Assembly (NCBI GenBank): GCA_001606155.1
Contig: LODT01000029.1
Location: 248,001-312,000, forward strand
DNA length: 64,000 nucleotides
Direction of reading: 5' to 3'
From: Tieghemostelium lacteum
Lineage: Eukaryota > Evosea > Eumycetozoa > Dictyosteliales > Raperosteliaceae
Position 1 is the first letter of the stretch, and each line of letters begins with the position of its first letter. Below the pieces are notes generated by a model. That model worked only from the letters and a program-made list of their open reading frames with translations. It was not told the DNA's origin and did no database searches. A program made the translations under genes and the position numbers. Shown one piece after another: positions 34,793 through 47,446 of this stretch.

Positions 34793-37700
34793 TTATTGAG
34801 TTAAATATTTTACTATAATATCTTGGTCAGCTTTTTGATTGAATGATGATGAGACTGGTTGTAATTTACTATTGCTGTACAATATCCTCATAATTTGTTT
34901 GAATTTTCCTTTTTGTTCTTCAGTAAAAGTGTCAGCTTTGTCTCCAGCTAACAAGATTGTTATTAACTTTTTAATGTAATCAGGAGTGGATAATATCAAA
35001 GTATCATAACCATTTTCGATTAAATATAAATAGGAGGTTATAGATTGTGGGAATTCTTGTTGATCTTGTATTGGTAGAAACTCCAAGAATACACGTATCA
35101 TTGGTTGAATATATTGAGGAAGAGAACCGTGGAATTTCTGTAAGATCTTACCAAGGGCTACAATAGCAGACTCTGTGGTCTCAATGTGTTTCTTGTTACG
35201 ACTTTTATCGTTAGCGACAATTTGATTCAAAATCTCTAAGGTTTGTAGTAGATAGGGTTGGAAGTGTTGTGGGGAACTTTCTGCTGCAGCTCCTAAACCA
35301 TTGACTGCAGTGTGTTGAGGGGCGTTATTGGGTGATTGGGCATATTCAATAAACTTGGGTACAATGTGTTGATACATTTCATATGCTGGTATGCCACAGT
35401 TATTTACAATATCAATGAGAATACACAACATGGATGCTTTAATATCATCATTACTCTTCTCCAAATGATGAAAAATGGTTGGCATCAATTCAGTGATATA
35501 TTTCATTGAGTTTTCCTTGTTGGCAATGACAAAATCTCCAACAGAAACTGCTAAATCGGTGAAACAATCGTTCAAAGTCTCTGTTTCAAAGTGGTCTTCT
35601 GGATCGACATCATCTTCATCTTGCTCATCTGCCAATATTTGTTCATAGAGTTTGAAAGATGAAAAGACTTCAGAGTAGGTCAAAGCAGTCTCTTTAAGTA
35701 TCTCATCTGAAACTGGTCCGACAATCTCCAAACACTCACCAATGTATTTAACCTTGATAGACAATACTTCAATTTGTTCTTCTTCTGTCTGAGTGGCTTT
35801 GAGTAGTGGGTAATAAAGTTGGATAAACAACTCCATCAAATAGGTATTGGTTTTACTCTTGTCATTGATATCATGGTACTCCTTAACGACTCTTAGCAAA
35901 ATTGGGATCAAAGCGGCACAGTTGGATCTTACCTCCTCACTATAATTAAAATTGATTAACTCGGTAATTGGTTTAATTAATTGAGGTACCCATGGATAGA
36001 AAGCATCTCTCAACTCTGCTGCATAGATACCAATCAAATAGAGTGCCAAACCCTTGTTTTCCAAAGTACGATTAGCATTCTCATCAATGATATCCTGTTC
36101 ATATCCATTACCCAAAGGTTGGGTGGTAACATCAAAGCCTTGAGTTACAGCCTCTAGGAGTGGTTTCATAGCGTAATTAAGATATGGAGCGAAATCTTTT
36201 CCAAAACATTGACAGAATCTAGTGTGTGCACGCAATGAGAAATCAATTTGAGGATCATCGGGTTGGAAGGGGGGTTGTTCAGCGAGGTATTTCATAACAT
36301 TAACACAATCGTTATAGAAAGTTTCTTTACCAACTGCCAAACCAACCAAAGAGATGGTTTCAATAGCACGACCACGGAAATTTCTGGATTCTCTGGAATT
36401 CTCGTTCTGGAGGATTCTAATTAGGAATGGCATGATTTCACCGTAGAATGGTTTGAAATCTGCACCTATTGCATCAATGATAGTTGAGAATGCATTCAAA
36501 GCATTCTGGGCCACAAATATCTTTGGATATTGAATGAGGGTAATGAGACGTTGCATGAGAAGTGTGGAATTTGGACCCATTAGTTCCTTAGAGATATCTT
36601 CAAGGAATTCTGAGAGGAATTGGCACACACTTTGTAAAACTCTTGGACATGGATCCTGAAGGGATTCTAAAGTACAATGAAGGATATTTGAGGCAAATTG
36701 GTGTAACTTTACACCATAATCAGTAGCCAATTGTGAGAGACATGTAAAGACAGCTGCACGAACTCTAATGTTAGGATCTTTACGTAGATTCAAAATCAAA
36801 GTTAATAAATCTTGTAAATGACCCTTCATTTGAGCTTTGCAACCATCACTGACCATAGTAATAGCAGTAAGGCATGCAAAACGTTCATTCCAATTTGCTG
36901 ATGATGCCATTTGTGGAAGGTATTTGTGGAGTTCTGGGAAAATAGCTTTACCGAGATGAATAGCAAATCTATCAAGAGAATCAGTTGCAAATGCTGCATC
37001 TGATGATGGATCCTCATCAAGGTCTTCACCTCCTTCCCATTTATGTAAATCTTCCTCTTCAATTTGTGATGACCATTTCAAAAGAGTTTGGATGATAACA
37101 CTGATATATTTTTGATTTTTCAACAAGGATGGTCTCTTTTCGGCAACGGTAATAAAGAATTCAACACAATGGTGTCTAGTTTCTTCTTCAGCCATCTCTG
37201 ATTGCATATAATTATTTAATTGGTTAAATACGGCATCAAAGCTATGCTTAATCCAATCTGGTTTGATTTCAACAATAACTAACAATGTAACGATACCTGT
37301 TCTAGCTTGTTTTTCATGTTGACCTGATTGCATTGCATTATCAATTGTCTAAATTATAATTATTATGGAAAAGATAGGGGTGTGTGTTAGGATTTCTTTG
37401 AAATTTCAATATTATAATATATATAAGTGAGTTTTTGGTACCTTTAACATTGCTGGTAACAAGGGCTTGAAACCATCTGCATATGCTGGACTAATATCAA
37501 TAAAAGATGAAATAGTACCTAAAGCTGCAATTTGTACTAATAAAGACTGATCACTGAGACCCAATTGTACTAATTGTTTAAATAATTCATGATTAAGCTG
37601 AGCTCCTGCTTGTAAAATATCAGTTGCCAATGATCCAATAATTGAAAATGCAGATTCTCTTATATTTTCGTTTGGTGATCTAGAAGATTCAATAATAAAT

Positions 37701-38363
37701 GGGAGTAGTTCTGGCCATTCATCTAAAGTTGAGAAATAAGAAAGTTAGATTTGAGAGACATTTTTTTGATCAAATAAGGTTACTTACTTTTAGACAAAAG
37801 CTCTGGTGCAATAGCTGTAGTGATATTTACTAGTTTATGTCTTACATGATTGATAGTTTCAACTCTAATTCCTTCCAAAACTACTTGTTTGAGATGAGCA
37901 ACAACCTCTGGTCTGAGTTTAGACCAAACGCCATCTTTTGAATTTGGGTTAACAATACCTCTAATCAAAACAGATGTTGGTTCTCTTAGCTAATTTAAAT
38001 CATATCAATAAATAAACAAAGACATAAATATAAAATAAAAAAAAAAATAAAAAAAAAGACGAAAAAATCGATTGATTGGGTAATTATGGATATTTTGGTA
38101 TTAATACGTGTATTTCTTTAAAGTGATTGTCTTTCCTCGCCATAATCAAGTAATTTATAATGAATTGGAGAGTTTTCTGCCATTTTGTTGTTAAAAATAC
38201 ATACAATAGTGTCTGGACATAATAACAATACGGTGAGATAAGATACTAATTGATTTGGATCATTATTTTTGTAGGTATTTAACATTGCCTCACATTGTTG
38301 AACCAATTGTGGGTTGGAAACATTTTGTATAGCGAGTTTAAGTTCTTGTGGGATATTTTCCAT
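34793..38363 (-). CDS. ipo5: Importin-5 type karyopherin (RanBP5/Kap121)
   Basis: A nuclear import receptor of the importin-beta family; it binds cargo in the cytoplasm and releases it on RanGTP in the nucleus. There are four exons on the minus strand: 38363-38205, 37989-37788, 37722-37442 and 37348-34793, joined in phases 0, 1 and 0. This gives 1065 residues against about 1097 in human IPO5. The protein is a solenoid of HEAT repeats. Recognisable parts include the acidic loop WEGGEDLDEDPSSD, SLDRFAIHLGKAIFPELH, and ANWNERFACLTAITMVSDGC, which matches the family's repeat 8-10 region. The first intron must start at GTATGT after CPDTI; reading on would insert unrelated residues and then stop. 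The gene is divergent from the OSGEPL1 gene, 297 bases away, and lies 2 kb from its partner Ran. Confidence 0.92.
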
Positions 38364-38660
38364 TATTATTATCTTTCACTATACAATATTCCGAGGGAGG
38401 ATACAAGAAAAAAAAATAAAAAAAAAAATTTTTAATGCCTGAAAAGAGAACACAATAGGAAAAAAAAGAGGGAAAATATTTTTACATTATGATTGTGGAG
38501 TATTCAATTAACCATTTTTGTATTTTCTTAAATGAATTTCAAGTTTGATATTTTGGTTTTAATTGAATGAAGTTCATTTCATTTCAAAAATAGAAAATAC
38601 ATGAACTAATCGGTTTTCGGTGAAAAACTCCTGAGTTTTTTTATAAATTTCATTTTAGTG
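38364..38660. promoter_or_regulatory. Bidirectional promoter between importin-5 and OSGEPL1
   Basis: A 297-base AT-rich region between two divergent starts with several oligo-A and oligo-T tracts. Near the OSGEPL1 end it holds a short hairpin at 38623-38640 (AAAAACTC, 2-nt loop, GAGTTTTT), nested inside a larger inverted repeat that extends into the coding sequence. Confidence 0.5.
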
Positions 38661-38703
38661 ATGTATAAAAGATGTTTATATTCGTTACTTGAAAACCGAT
38701 TAG
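38606..38703. repeat. 13-bp perfect inverted repeat flanking the OSGEPL1 start codon
   Basis: The left arm 38606-38618 (CTAATCGGTTTTC) and right arm 38691-38703 (GAAAACCGATTAG) are exact reverse complements. The 72-base spacer holds an 8-bp hairpin and the ATG at 38661. If transcribed, the two arms could close a loop around the start codon. Confidence 0.85.
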
Positions 38704-40034
38704 GATATTTAAATAATAATAAAAGGTTTATAAGTAATACAACAAATATTAAGAAAGAATATTTTAATGTATTGGGAATTGAAACATCATGTGATGATAC
38801 GAGTATAGGAATAGTCAGAAGTGATGGTACTATACTAGGTGAATCTAAACTCTCTCAATGGGATATTCACAAAGAACATAGAGGCATTGTACCAAATTTA
38901 GCATCTGAACAACATAGACTAAATATAGATAAATCCATAGATTTGGCATTACATGAGAAGTTTAAAGACGGTTTGAGTATACAAGATGATATTGATGTCA
39001 TTGCAGTTACCACTGGTCCAGGACTTGCATTTTCACTTCAAGTTGGTTTAGAAAAAGCTAAAGAACTGTCACGTCAATATAATAAAGAGTTATGTTCTGT
39101 TAATCACTTAGAAGGACATTGTTTGGTGGTGAGAATGGAGAATATTGAATTAGAATTCCCATTTCTTACATTGCTGATAAGTGGAGGTCATTCACAGATT
39201 CTAGTTTGTAGAGGTGTATCTGATTACCAATGTCTTGGAAATACATTAGACGATTCAATAGGTGAGGCACTGGATAAAGCAGCTAGAATTCTAGATTGTG
39301 AATTTGGATCTGTATATGATGGTCATCAACATTACTATAATATTCATGGTGGAGAGGCTATTGAAATTCTTGCTAGAAGAGCCTCACCTGATGCTAATGA
39401 AAGATTTAAATTCTCAATACCTATGAAGGAATCTAAAAATTGTGATTTTTCATTCTCGGGTTTAAAGTCATCTCTGAAGAGATATGTGGATCAATTGAAA
39501 TCTCAGAGCGGTTCTGAATTAAGTTTACAAGATAGATGTGATTTAGCATCATCATTCCAAAATACAGCATTTTCTCATTTGGAGAATAAACTAAAGAAAT
39601 CATTGAATTGGTATTATGGTAAATCAACAATGGATGGAAAGAAAAAGAATAAGAAATTATCTCAACAACAAGAGATAGCAGGTACAGAAACAATGCCAAA
39701 AAGAGAGAAATTAAATGGTTTAGTTGTAAGTGGGGGTGTTTCAAAGAACCAGTATCTAAGAGAACGATTAGAAACTCTATCCAAAGAATTTGATTTGAAA
39801 TGTTATTTCCCATCACCAAAACTTTGTACTGATAATGGAACTATGATAGCATGGGCTGGTGTTGAAATGTATAATAAGGGAATGGTAACTAAAGATCTAG
39901 ATAAACTATTCTATATTCCATATTGGCCTCTAGATAAGAACCCTGTAAATCTATTTGATTCCAATTTAAAAGAAAAAGATCAAAAAATAAGATCAAATTG
40001 GTTTAATGATATTAAAAATAAATATCAGAAATAA
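38661..40034 (+). CDS. osgepl1: Mitochondrial tRNA threonylcarbamoyladenosine synthase OSGEPL1/Qri7
   Basis: A Kae1/TsaD-family enzyme. It transfers the threonylcarbamoyl group to A37 of ANN-decoding tRNAs, giving t6A; the Qri7 branch works alone in mitochondria. The protein has 457 residues in a single exon. The N-terminus is basic and Ser/Asn-rich (MYKRCLYSLLENRLGYLN), fitting a mitochondrial presequence. Family motifs are GIETSCDDTSIGI, the metal-binding H-x3-H in NHLEGH, LISGGHSQ, DDSIGEALDKAARIL, FSFSGLKSS, VVSGGVSKN and CTDNGTMIAWAG. A Lys/Gln-rich insertion (KKKNKKLSQQQE) precedes the SGGVSKN motif, a common dictyostelid embellishment. The first ATG at 38661 was chosen over the in-frame GTG just before it. 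Confidence 0.93.
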   Translation: MYKRCLYSLLENRLGYLNNNKRFISNTTNIKKEYFNVLGIETSCDDTSIGIVRSDGTILGESKLSQWDIHKEHRGIVPNLASEQHRLNIDKSIDLALHEKFKDGLSIQDDIDVIAVTTGPGLAFSLQVGLEKAKELSRQYNKELCSVNHLEGHCLVVRMENIELEFPFLTLLISGGHSQILVCRGVSDYQCLGNTLDDSIGEALDKAARILDCEFGSVYDGHQHYYNIHGGEAIEILARRASPDANERFKFSIPMKESKNCDFSFSGLKSSLKRYVDQLKSQSGSELSLQDRCDLASSFQNTAFSHLENKLKKSLNWYYGKSTMDGKKKNKKLSQQQEIAGTETMPKREKLNGLVVSGGVSKNQYLRERLETLSKEFDLKCYFPSPKLCTDNGTMIAWAGVEMYNKGMVTKDLDKLFYIPYWPLDKNPVNLFDSNLKEKDQKIRSNWFNDIKNKYQK

Positions 40035-40303
40035 CAATAATGTAAATAATAATATTTTCAACTAAAACGATTAAAACGATTATCATAGTTGTGGTATGAG
40101 AAAGTTTATTTTTAGAAACAAAAAAAAACAAAAAAAGACTATTAGGGAAATGTTTAAACGAACGAATAACTATTTGTTGTTTATAATAAAAATTATTTAT
40201 AAATTGATATTTTAAAAAGAAAGAGTGAGAAGAGAATATAATATGGTATAGTTTGGAGGGGTTTTTTTTGTTTGGTTTTTTTTTAATGAGATTGGGGGAT
40301 TAT

Positions 40304-41246
40304 TTATATTTGATCATCATCATCATCTGGAATTGGGAGAGTAGCAACTTGAGCCATTTGGTCACTGTATTGTTTCATTAAGTTTGGATCTACAACTGTT
40401 TCTGGTGGGAGAAGAGTTGGTTGTTGGACAAGTTCGAGGTTCTTTTGACCAGTGAGTTTAGAGGCTAACCAAATGAATGGTTTTTCAAAATTATAATTGG
40501 ATTTGGCAGAGATATCATAGTATGATAAATTGAATCTACGATGGAAGTTGATTTGAGATGGCTTAACTTTTCTTTCTTTAACATCAACTTTGTTACCACA
40601 TAAAACAATTGGGATACTTTCACAGACTCTAGTTAAATCAGAGTGCCAGTTTGGACAGTGTTTGTAAGAGTTACGAGATGTGACATCGAACATAATGATG
40701 GCACATTGACCTTGAATATAATAACCATCTCTAAGACCTCCAAATTTCTCTTGACCGGCAGTATCCCAAATGTTAAAGAGAATTTTACCAAAATTTGTAT
40801 AGAAAACCAATGGGTGAACAGCGACACCAAGAGTTGCTAAAATTTACCAAAAAACGATATTAGATTCATTTGTTCTTTCATAGAGTTGAAATTGTGAAGT
40901 TGTTACAACAATTCCCAAACCCCTTTTTTTTTTTTTTACGAAATACCTACGAATGTATCTGGATTCAAATTCACCAGTGATATGTCTTTGAACAAATGTA
41001 GTTTTACCTACACCACCATCACCAACGAGTACTAATTTAACTGTTGGGAAATCTTGAGCAACTGGAATAGTTTCGGCCTAAGATATAATTGATGTATTAA
41101 TAATTTTGTTCAAAATTTACCTGAATAGCTATATATCATCCACCAAATTCTCTATAAAGTGTTTTCGACTTTACACCTTTATTATAAAATAAGAGATAGG
41201 TATAGGTTGGTATGTAATAACTAATGTTTAAATTAATTCTTACCAT
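40304..41246 (-). CDS. ran: Ran GTPase
   Basis: The small nuclear GTPase that gives direction to nucleocytoplasmic transport. The minus-strand exons are 41246-41244 (the ATG alone), 41077-40951 and 40836-40304. The total is 220 residues against 216 in human. Visible motifs are the P-loop [10 protein letters not shown], switch I ending [17 protein letters not shown], switch [35 protein letters not shown], and an acidic tail ([10 protein letters not shown]) as needed for importin release. The P-loop has Val where human Ran has Thr24, a tolerated position in Ras-like proteins. The first intron begins directly after the start codon (ATG, then GTAAGA). The CAT triplet run at the end of the gene encodes the acidic tail. 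Confidence 0.95.
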
Positions 41247-41708
41247 TTCTGTTTTAATCGTGTTAGTGACTAAATGAAAAAAGAAAAATAAAAAAAAAAA
41301 AATTAGATTTTAAAAAAAAAAAAAATTACGAAGAGGAGGAAAAAAATATAGAAATTCACAAATAATAACAACCAAAATATATATTACTATATACTTACAT
41401 TTTTTAAAAGTATTTATACTAATAGAACAGAAAATTAGAAAAATAGAGAATATAAAATATAAAAAGTTCTCTCATGAGAAAGTTTAAATAGTTTTTTAAT
41501 AATTGCCAATGTATGACTTAGGTGGTAATGAAAAATTTTGGCGGGCTCTTTAAAAAAATTAATTTTTTATTTTAGAACATTCAACAATACCAATCAAATA
41601 ATTTTAAAAAAAACCAATTATTATAAATGAAAATATTTAGTAATTTTGAGATATTGTTAAATTTATTTGAATTATTAAATAGTATTTTTGGGTTGATTGT
41701 TTTTTTTT
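41247..41708. other. Intergenic region upstream of ran
   Basis: 462 very AT-rich bases with several oligo-A runs of 10 or more. They probably hold the ran promoter and 5' leader and the 3' end of the PSME4 transcript. Nothing else is seen. Confidence 0.4.
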
Positions 41709-44700
41709 TTAAGCGTAATAAGTTGGAGAGACTTTTGTGCTTCTCATTAGTTCAATTTCCTCTTCAGAGAATGCCAATTTTTCTTGTTCAAAAGAGTCTT
41801 TATGAGTTCTCCAAAATTCAATAATGGTAGATTCGCAAGTGGATTTAATAGGTTGTACTGAAAATGAATATCTAGATAGCTGGTCGAGAATCTTTGGGAA
41901 ATACGATGGAATATAGTAGGGATTCGACAATATGATACTGGACAATGTCAATAGTAAACTATGCTTTTTAATGAGATTCTCTTGAGTGGTTTTACCTAGA
42001 GATGCCAAAGTATCTATACTGGTGTCCATCAATTGCTTAATTCTCTTGCCGTCAATAGAAGATATTAATATAGATGCCAAAGTGGTTTTGGCGAATTCAC
42101 GAACTTCAATTTGGGTATCCTGAATGAGGTTAGTCACCAATTGGAAGACCTTATCTGACTGCTCTTTGGTCATATAAATACTGTGGTTGAAAAAGAAAAT
42201 CTGGATGAAAGGTAAAACAATTTTTCTGACTTTCCAGAATGAGCTTTGACTTGATAGTTCTAATTGTTGAAGAATCTGTGTAATTAGGTCACTGTCAAAT
42301 ACAAAGGAAAGTGACATGGAAAGTATACAGATACCAGAGAGATCGAGAATCTCTTTCTTAGGATCAGCAGCTAGAGAGAGTATAGGCTTGATTAGAGTTG
42401 GTAGCATTCTGGTAAGAATCTGTCCGAACCCTTTCGAGTGGGTACTCTGTACAAATACCATTAGATTCTCTTTTATCGAGGTTTTTGTCTCTTCAGTTAC
42501 ATGAGGTGAATCCATTTCTTTAATGAGGTCAAATAGCATCTGTTTAGAGGGTTCAGGGAGTACTGGTGCTTCTAGTAGGATTCTACCGTTAGATGGTGAC
42601 CGTGGATAGCTAACCTGATAGTTAAGAACTCTAATCAACAATCTACAAGCCTCAGATCTAACTTGTTTATATGGATTGGAGAACTCTTTTCTAGCAATTT
42701 CTAACATTCTATTTAAGAGTTGAGGTGATTTCCAAGAGACCTCTGCTAAGAATCCACGGAGGAAATGAATGCTCTTGGAGAGAGTGGATATATTGGTACT
42801 GGATTCATAGAGTTTAAACAGGAAATCAGATAACCATGTCAATCGTTTATACTGTACATTATGGCAAATGTATCTGATGGCTGTTGAATAGGTATCTATA
42901 CATTCGTTAGAATAGCTTCCTAGAGCTTGCATAAGTACCTCTGTTAGATAGCTTAATATCTCTTTAGCTCTCTGTGGATCTGAATCTAGACCACCAGTAA
43001 CAATATATCTAGCAATACCAGCTATAATCTCAGAGAGGAGTGAAAGTTCTTCTTTAGATGGTTTACTTTTTAGTGTCTCCATATGAGATTTCAGTGCATC
43101 AAAAGTTGCATCAACACCGAGTATATTCAACAAACCTTGGTAGACTTTAGCATTTGGAATCTTGAAATACTGTACATTGATGGATGATCTAGTATTTGGC
43201 CAACTTCCACTCAGAGACTTTGTAGACAACGTAACGGATACCTTATGATTGATACCTTCAGTATCATGGTCAAGTAACTGGAATTTAATCAGTTTATCCA
43301 TAAAGGCACTATTGAAAATCAATGCGATATCATCACGGAAAAAGTTTATAATAGTACTATAGAACATTTGTACATTCAACTCTAATGGATTGTCAATTTG
43401 CATCTTATCGTCACCATCTTCACTATTTATATTTACAGCACGATCCCAATAACCAGTATGACAATATTCAATATACTTTGGATTATCAATACTTATAACC
43501 TGACTTATAATATTCAAGGACAACATTCTAGTCAATGGATAGTCACTAGTCATGTTCTTTATCAATACCAACACACCATTCTTTATAATAGTAGCATTAT
43601 CCAAAAGTAACTGTAAATTTAAATTCTTAAAACCAGTATTTGGAATGGAATCAAAAATCAATGTATAATAATAAATCAATGATCCTAATAAATAAATATG
43701 ATCTTTCCAATTTACAGTATCTTTCTTTTCATGTGAATTCAATAATCCAATAACCTTATCAATCTACATCATAAAAACTAAATTAGTAAATCAAAATTTG
43801 AATATATATTTTACAATTCGATATACTTACTATAAAATGTAATGACTCTAAATTCATTTGATTTTTCTTTAATACAAATTTTTTTGCTTTTTCAATTTGT
43901 TCTTTTGGAACTGTAGTTTGATATTTCAAATGATAACCATTAGAATTTCCATTATTGCTACCATTTCCATTGCTGAGATGTGACATTTCAGTAGACTGGT
44001 TCAAGTAAATTAATGGTTTGTATTTTGTACCTATAAGTTTCTTTTTGAACTCTGAAAACAAATCTCTAGTAGTTTGTTTAAACTTCTGATCCAGAGGTAA
44101 CAAGAGTATAGGAATAAGAGTTTTGAGTGAATTCCAATTCTCTTTAATAGTCTTATAAATGGATTTATAAGATAGTAGATAAATGGTACCTTTAATCTCA
44201 GAATCAGAGTTTAGAGCTGTGATATTCTTTAAGAGCTGTGGAATGACAATCTTTGCTTTAGCCAATGGATGATGAACTAGGATAATCTTGAGTGTGTCTT
44301 GTGACTGTTTTCTAACCTCACGATATCTATGCACTGAGAGGTCCAAGAGATCAGTAATGACAGATTGAGTTATCACCCTAATTGGTTGATAGTAGTTATA
44401 GCTGTTTTGTCTCTCTAAATGAGCTTTATAGGCTTTGAATATCAATGAATTTCTAGTTTTTAGACCACGCAAGTTCTTCCATTTACCAAACAGCGACTCA
44501 TTAGTTGGGTTCTGGAAATCTTTCTTACCATGGAATAAAGTCAGATAGGTCTTTGCTATACATTGTAGAATTTGAACTTCCTCATCGTTAACCTCTCTGA
44601 CATGTACCAAAAGTTTATGTAAACTCTCGTAGATATATTCTACAACTTTATCAAACTTCTTCAACAAAGTTTGACCATAGACACTGTGGAATGGTGTGTT

Positions 44701-47446
44701 TCTGTACTTGAATGAGTATCTGTCATCTTGGAAATACATATTCTCAATAACCTCGGAATTGTTGGGTAACAGTGATATAGCACTTCTCAATACACTGTTA
44801 ATGAGTTTGAGTTGGTTGACAATCTTCATTCTCTCTAATGGTATGGACTTTGGTTGTTTTAGAGACTCTACATATTCATTAAGTATCACTACACGCTCAT
44901 ACAAGAATTTCTGAATGAGGTCTGATGCAAAGTCAATTTCAGAAGATGTAGGTTCAAACCATTCAATAGGGTAGACTATAGACTCTGATGTTGCGCCCCA
45001 GTACTTGATATGACTGGTCTTCTCTTGCACGACATTCAAAGGTACTGATCGGTTATTCAAAGGATAGAACTTGGATAGAGAGTATATAAGCTTTCTAACA
45101 ACCTTTGAGGTGAATTTCATAATGATCTTATTGTCGCTAGCCATTAGAAGGTTAAGAATGTCCATGAGACGGTCTTTGAAAGTCACTAGTGCATAGCCAC
45201 CTTTGAATACCATGTATCCGAGAAGTGTGAGATACCATTGGTACTCTTGATCGGAGAGTTCGAGTATTTGATGTGACTTGGATAGGATCTTACCTTGGAT
45301 GACTGGAAGGAACTTGGATATGGCTTGTTTAGGATCTCTAAGTACAGCTGATTTCAATACCATTCCAAATTGTTTATAGTAATCAGGTTCGAAGGTTTTA
45401 GTGAAATATCTAACGAGATTATCAAGAATTGTAGTATAGATTTCGTCAGACATTTGACTGAAAAATAACTCTAAAGTCTCTTGAAGGAACATTCCAGGTG
45501 GAATCTCTCTTTTCTTACTGTCTTCAGATTGTTTACTGACCTTTAGAATAAACTTCAAAACTGATTCTATAAACAGTACACACCAATCTGAGAATGAGGA
45601 AGTTGACATAATGGTAGTTCTATCAGCTTGTGAATCGTCTTCATAGGCAGTCTCATCAGACAACAATACACAACTAAAAAGTCTGTGAAAGAACTTGAAT
45701 GATGCTGATGACTTATTTGGATAACTTGGATCTAAACCTGTGATTACCAATTGCATAAAGTTATAGACATGGGTCTTTCCTTCCGGAAACTGTTCATTTG
45801 ATATAATTAATGGATGAAAACATGTTGACATGATTTCAATGGTACTAATCACCCTATTCACTTCTTCCTCCGATTCAAAGGAATCATAAAAATTATTAAT
45901 TAAATTTGGAAATATTATATTTGGTGATATATCTAATTTTACATATTTATAATTAATATTTTGATTTAAATCTTTAGATATAATAATACATACATGCAAG
46001 ATCTTTTATAATTTTACAAGCACTCAATATAAAATGTTTCTTTTTGGAATACAATGTATTTAATAATGGTTGATTTACAATTTCAATGAATTGATTTACA
46101 ATATTATCATTTAATTGCTCTATTATAAATTAGGTATTAGTTTGCTATTATTATTAGTATTGAATATCTTTTTGAAAATACATACTTAGGTTATGTCTTT
46201 TGGAAACAGTGTGACAGGTAGTTAATAGAAATTCAGCTAAATCAGAAGACCATTCACCTTGGTTACTTGGATGAAAGTATATGGAGATCTTGGAAATTAG
46301 AGATTTAAGGAGATCCATGGTATCACCTTGATTATTCATTAGACATACAAATATCTTTCCAATACAAGAGTACTTGTATTTACTATCCGATTCGGATTTA
46401 AAGTGTTCAGGTGCTTTTAGTTTCATTGGTTTTACATGTACCATTGTAGGTGTACCAATTGCTACATCCAAGAGTCTAGTCAATAATGTATAGATACTAA
46501 CTGACATTGGACGCCAATTATAGTTTACACCATGTTTAATAAATCTGTAAAATAAATCTGACCATTTTTCATCCCAATAAGAGAGGGATTCAATCCAATT
46601 CCAAATAGCCATATATTCTTGAATCTGTTGAGGAACTTCACCACTTTGAGGACTATTGGCGCTTAAATGATATGTTGGTAAGAACAAATTCAATGCATTC
46701 AGTCCAAAGAATATATAGTTACTGTGTGGTACGAGATATTGTTTAATCTGATCATGAATCTCTTCAAATGCCTCAACTTTGAAAAAGGCTCTAGAGACCA
46801 TAACTAACTTGTGAAACATTGTCTTTACCTTAGTATCATCTTCCACTATTGTCTTACCTTGATCAATCTTATAATGAGATTTATAAATCTCATAAAGAGG
46901 TTTCCAATCAATATTAATTGTAATTAATCTTTTTCCTTTTCTAATAATTATAATAGTTTAAAAGTGTGTGTAGAGGGGGTGTAATGTGTGTTAATCTCTA
47001 GAACACATTTTGTGTTTTTACAATAAACAATCAACATACAATAAAAGAATAACTAAAAATGTCATAATTGACAATTCAGTTTCAGCATCATTCATGTATT
47101 GGAATAGTAGTTGAAAGAGTTTATCAATTAGATATTCATATTGGTCTTTGAGGAGTGGATATTTCAATTCCATATAAGAGTGTGTAAATTGTGAGATGGA
47201 AGCTCTCAATGATTTACTATCTGCAATCTGAATGGACCAATCAAAGAGTTTAAGATATTCACTGTACATTTTCTGTTGCTCTTCTTCAATCTGATCTTTA
47301 TATGCTTTAGGATACAATCTTGAAATTCTCTTTTTAAAATTTTCCAAAACTTTTTCATCACTATCATTCTTGAATTCCACCAAATCTGGTCTAGACCTAT
47401 AATGATAGTAACTAAAATCCTTTGTATCTAATGTTACAATATTCAT
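41709..47446 (-). CDS. psme4: Proteasome activator PA200/BLM10 (PSME4)
   Basis: A very large HEAT-repeat cap that docks on the 20S proteasome; animal PA200 helps degrade acetylated histones. Five minus-strand exons: 47446-47040, 46940-46186, 46119-45994, 45932-43831 and 43763-41709, in consistent phases. They give 1814 residues against 1843 in human PSME4. Evidence includes IDWKPLYEIY near the N-terminus (human LPWRPLYDM), FPEGKTHVYNFMQLVITGLD (human [20 protein letters not shown]), a SNGNGSNNGNSNG low-complexity insertion, and above all the C-terminus SPTYYA. That ending matches the SPCYYA of PA200, the HbYX-like tail that inserts into the alpha-ring pocket. The small third exon (126 nt) is inferred from phase and coding quality. 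The next gene, CHMP2A, is 395 bases upstream in tandem. Confidence 0.93.

Noticed and set aside
38118-38204. Extension of importin-5 exon 1 through MAENSPIHYK
   Set aside because: It reads into a stop with no donor; GTATGT after CPDTI joins in phase to a family-like exon.
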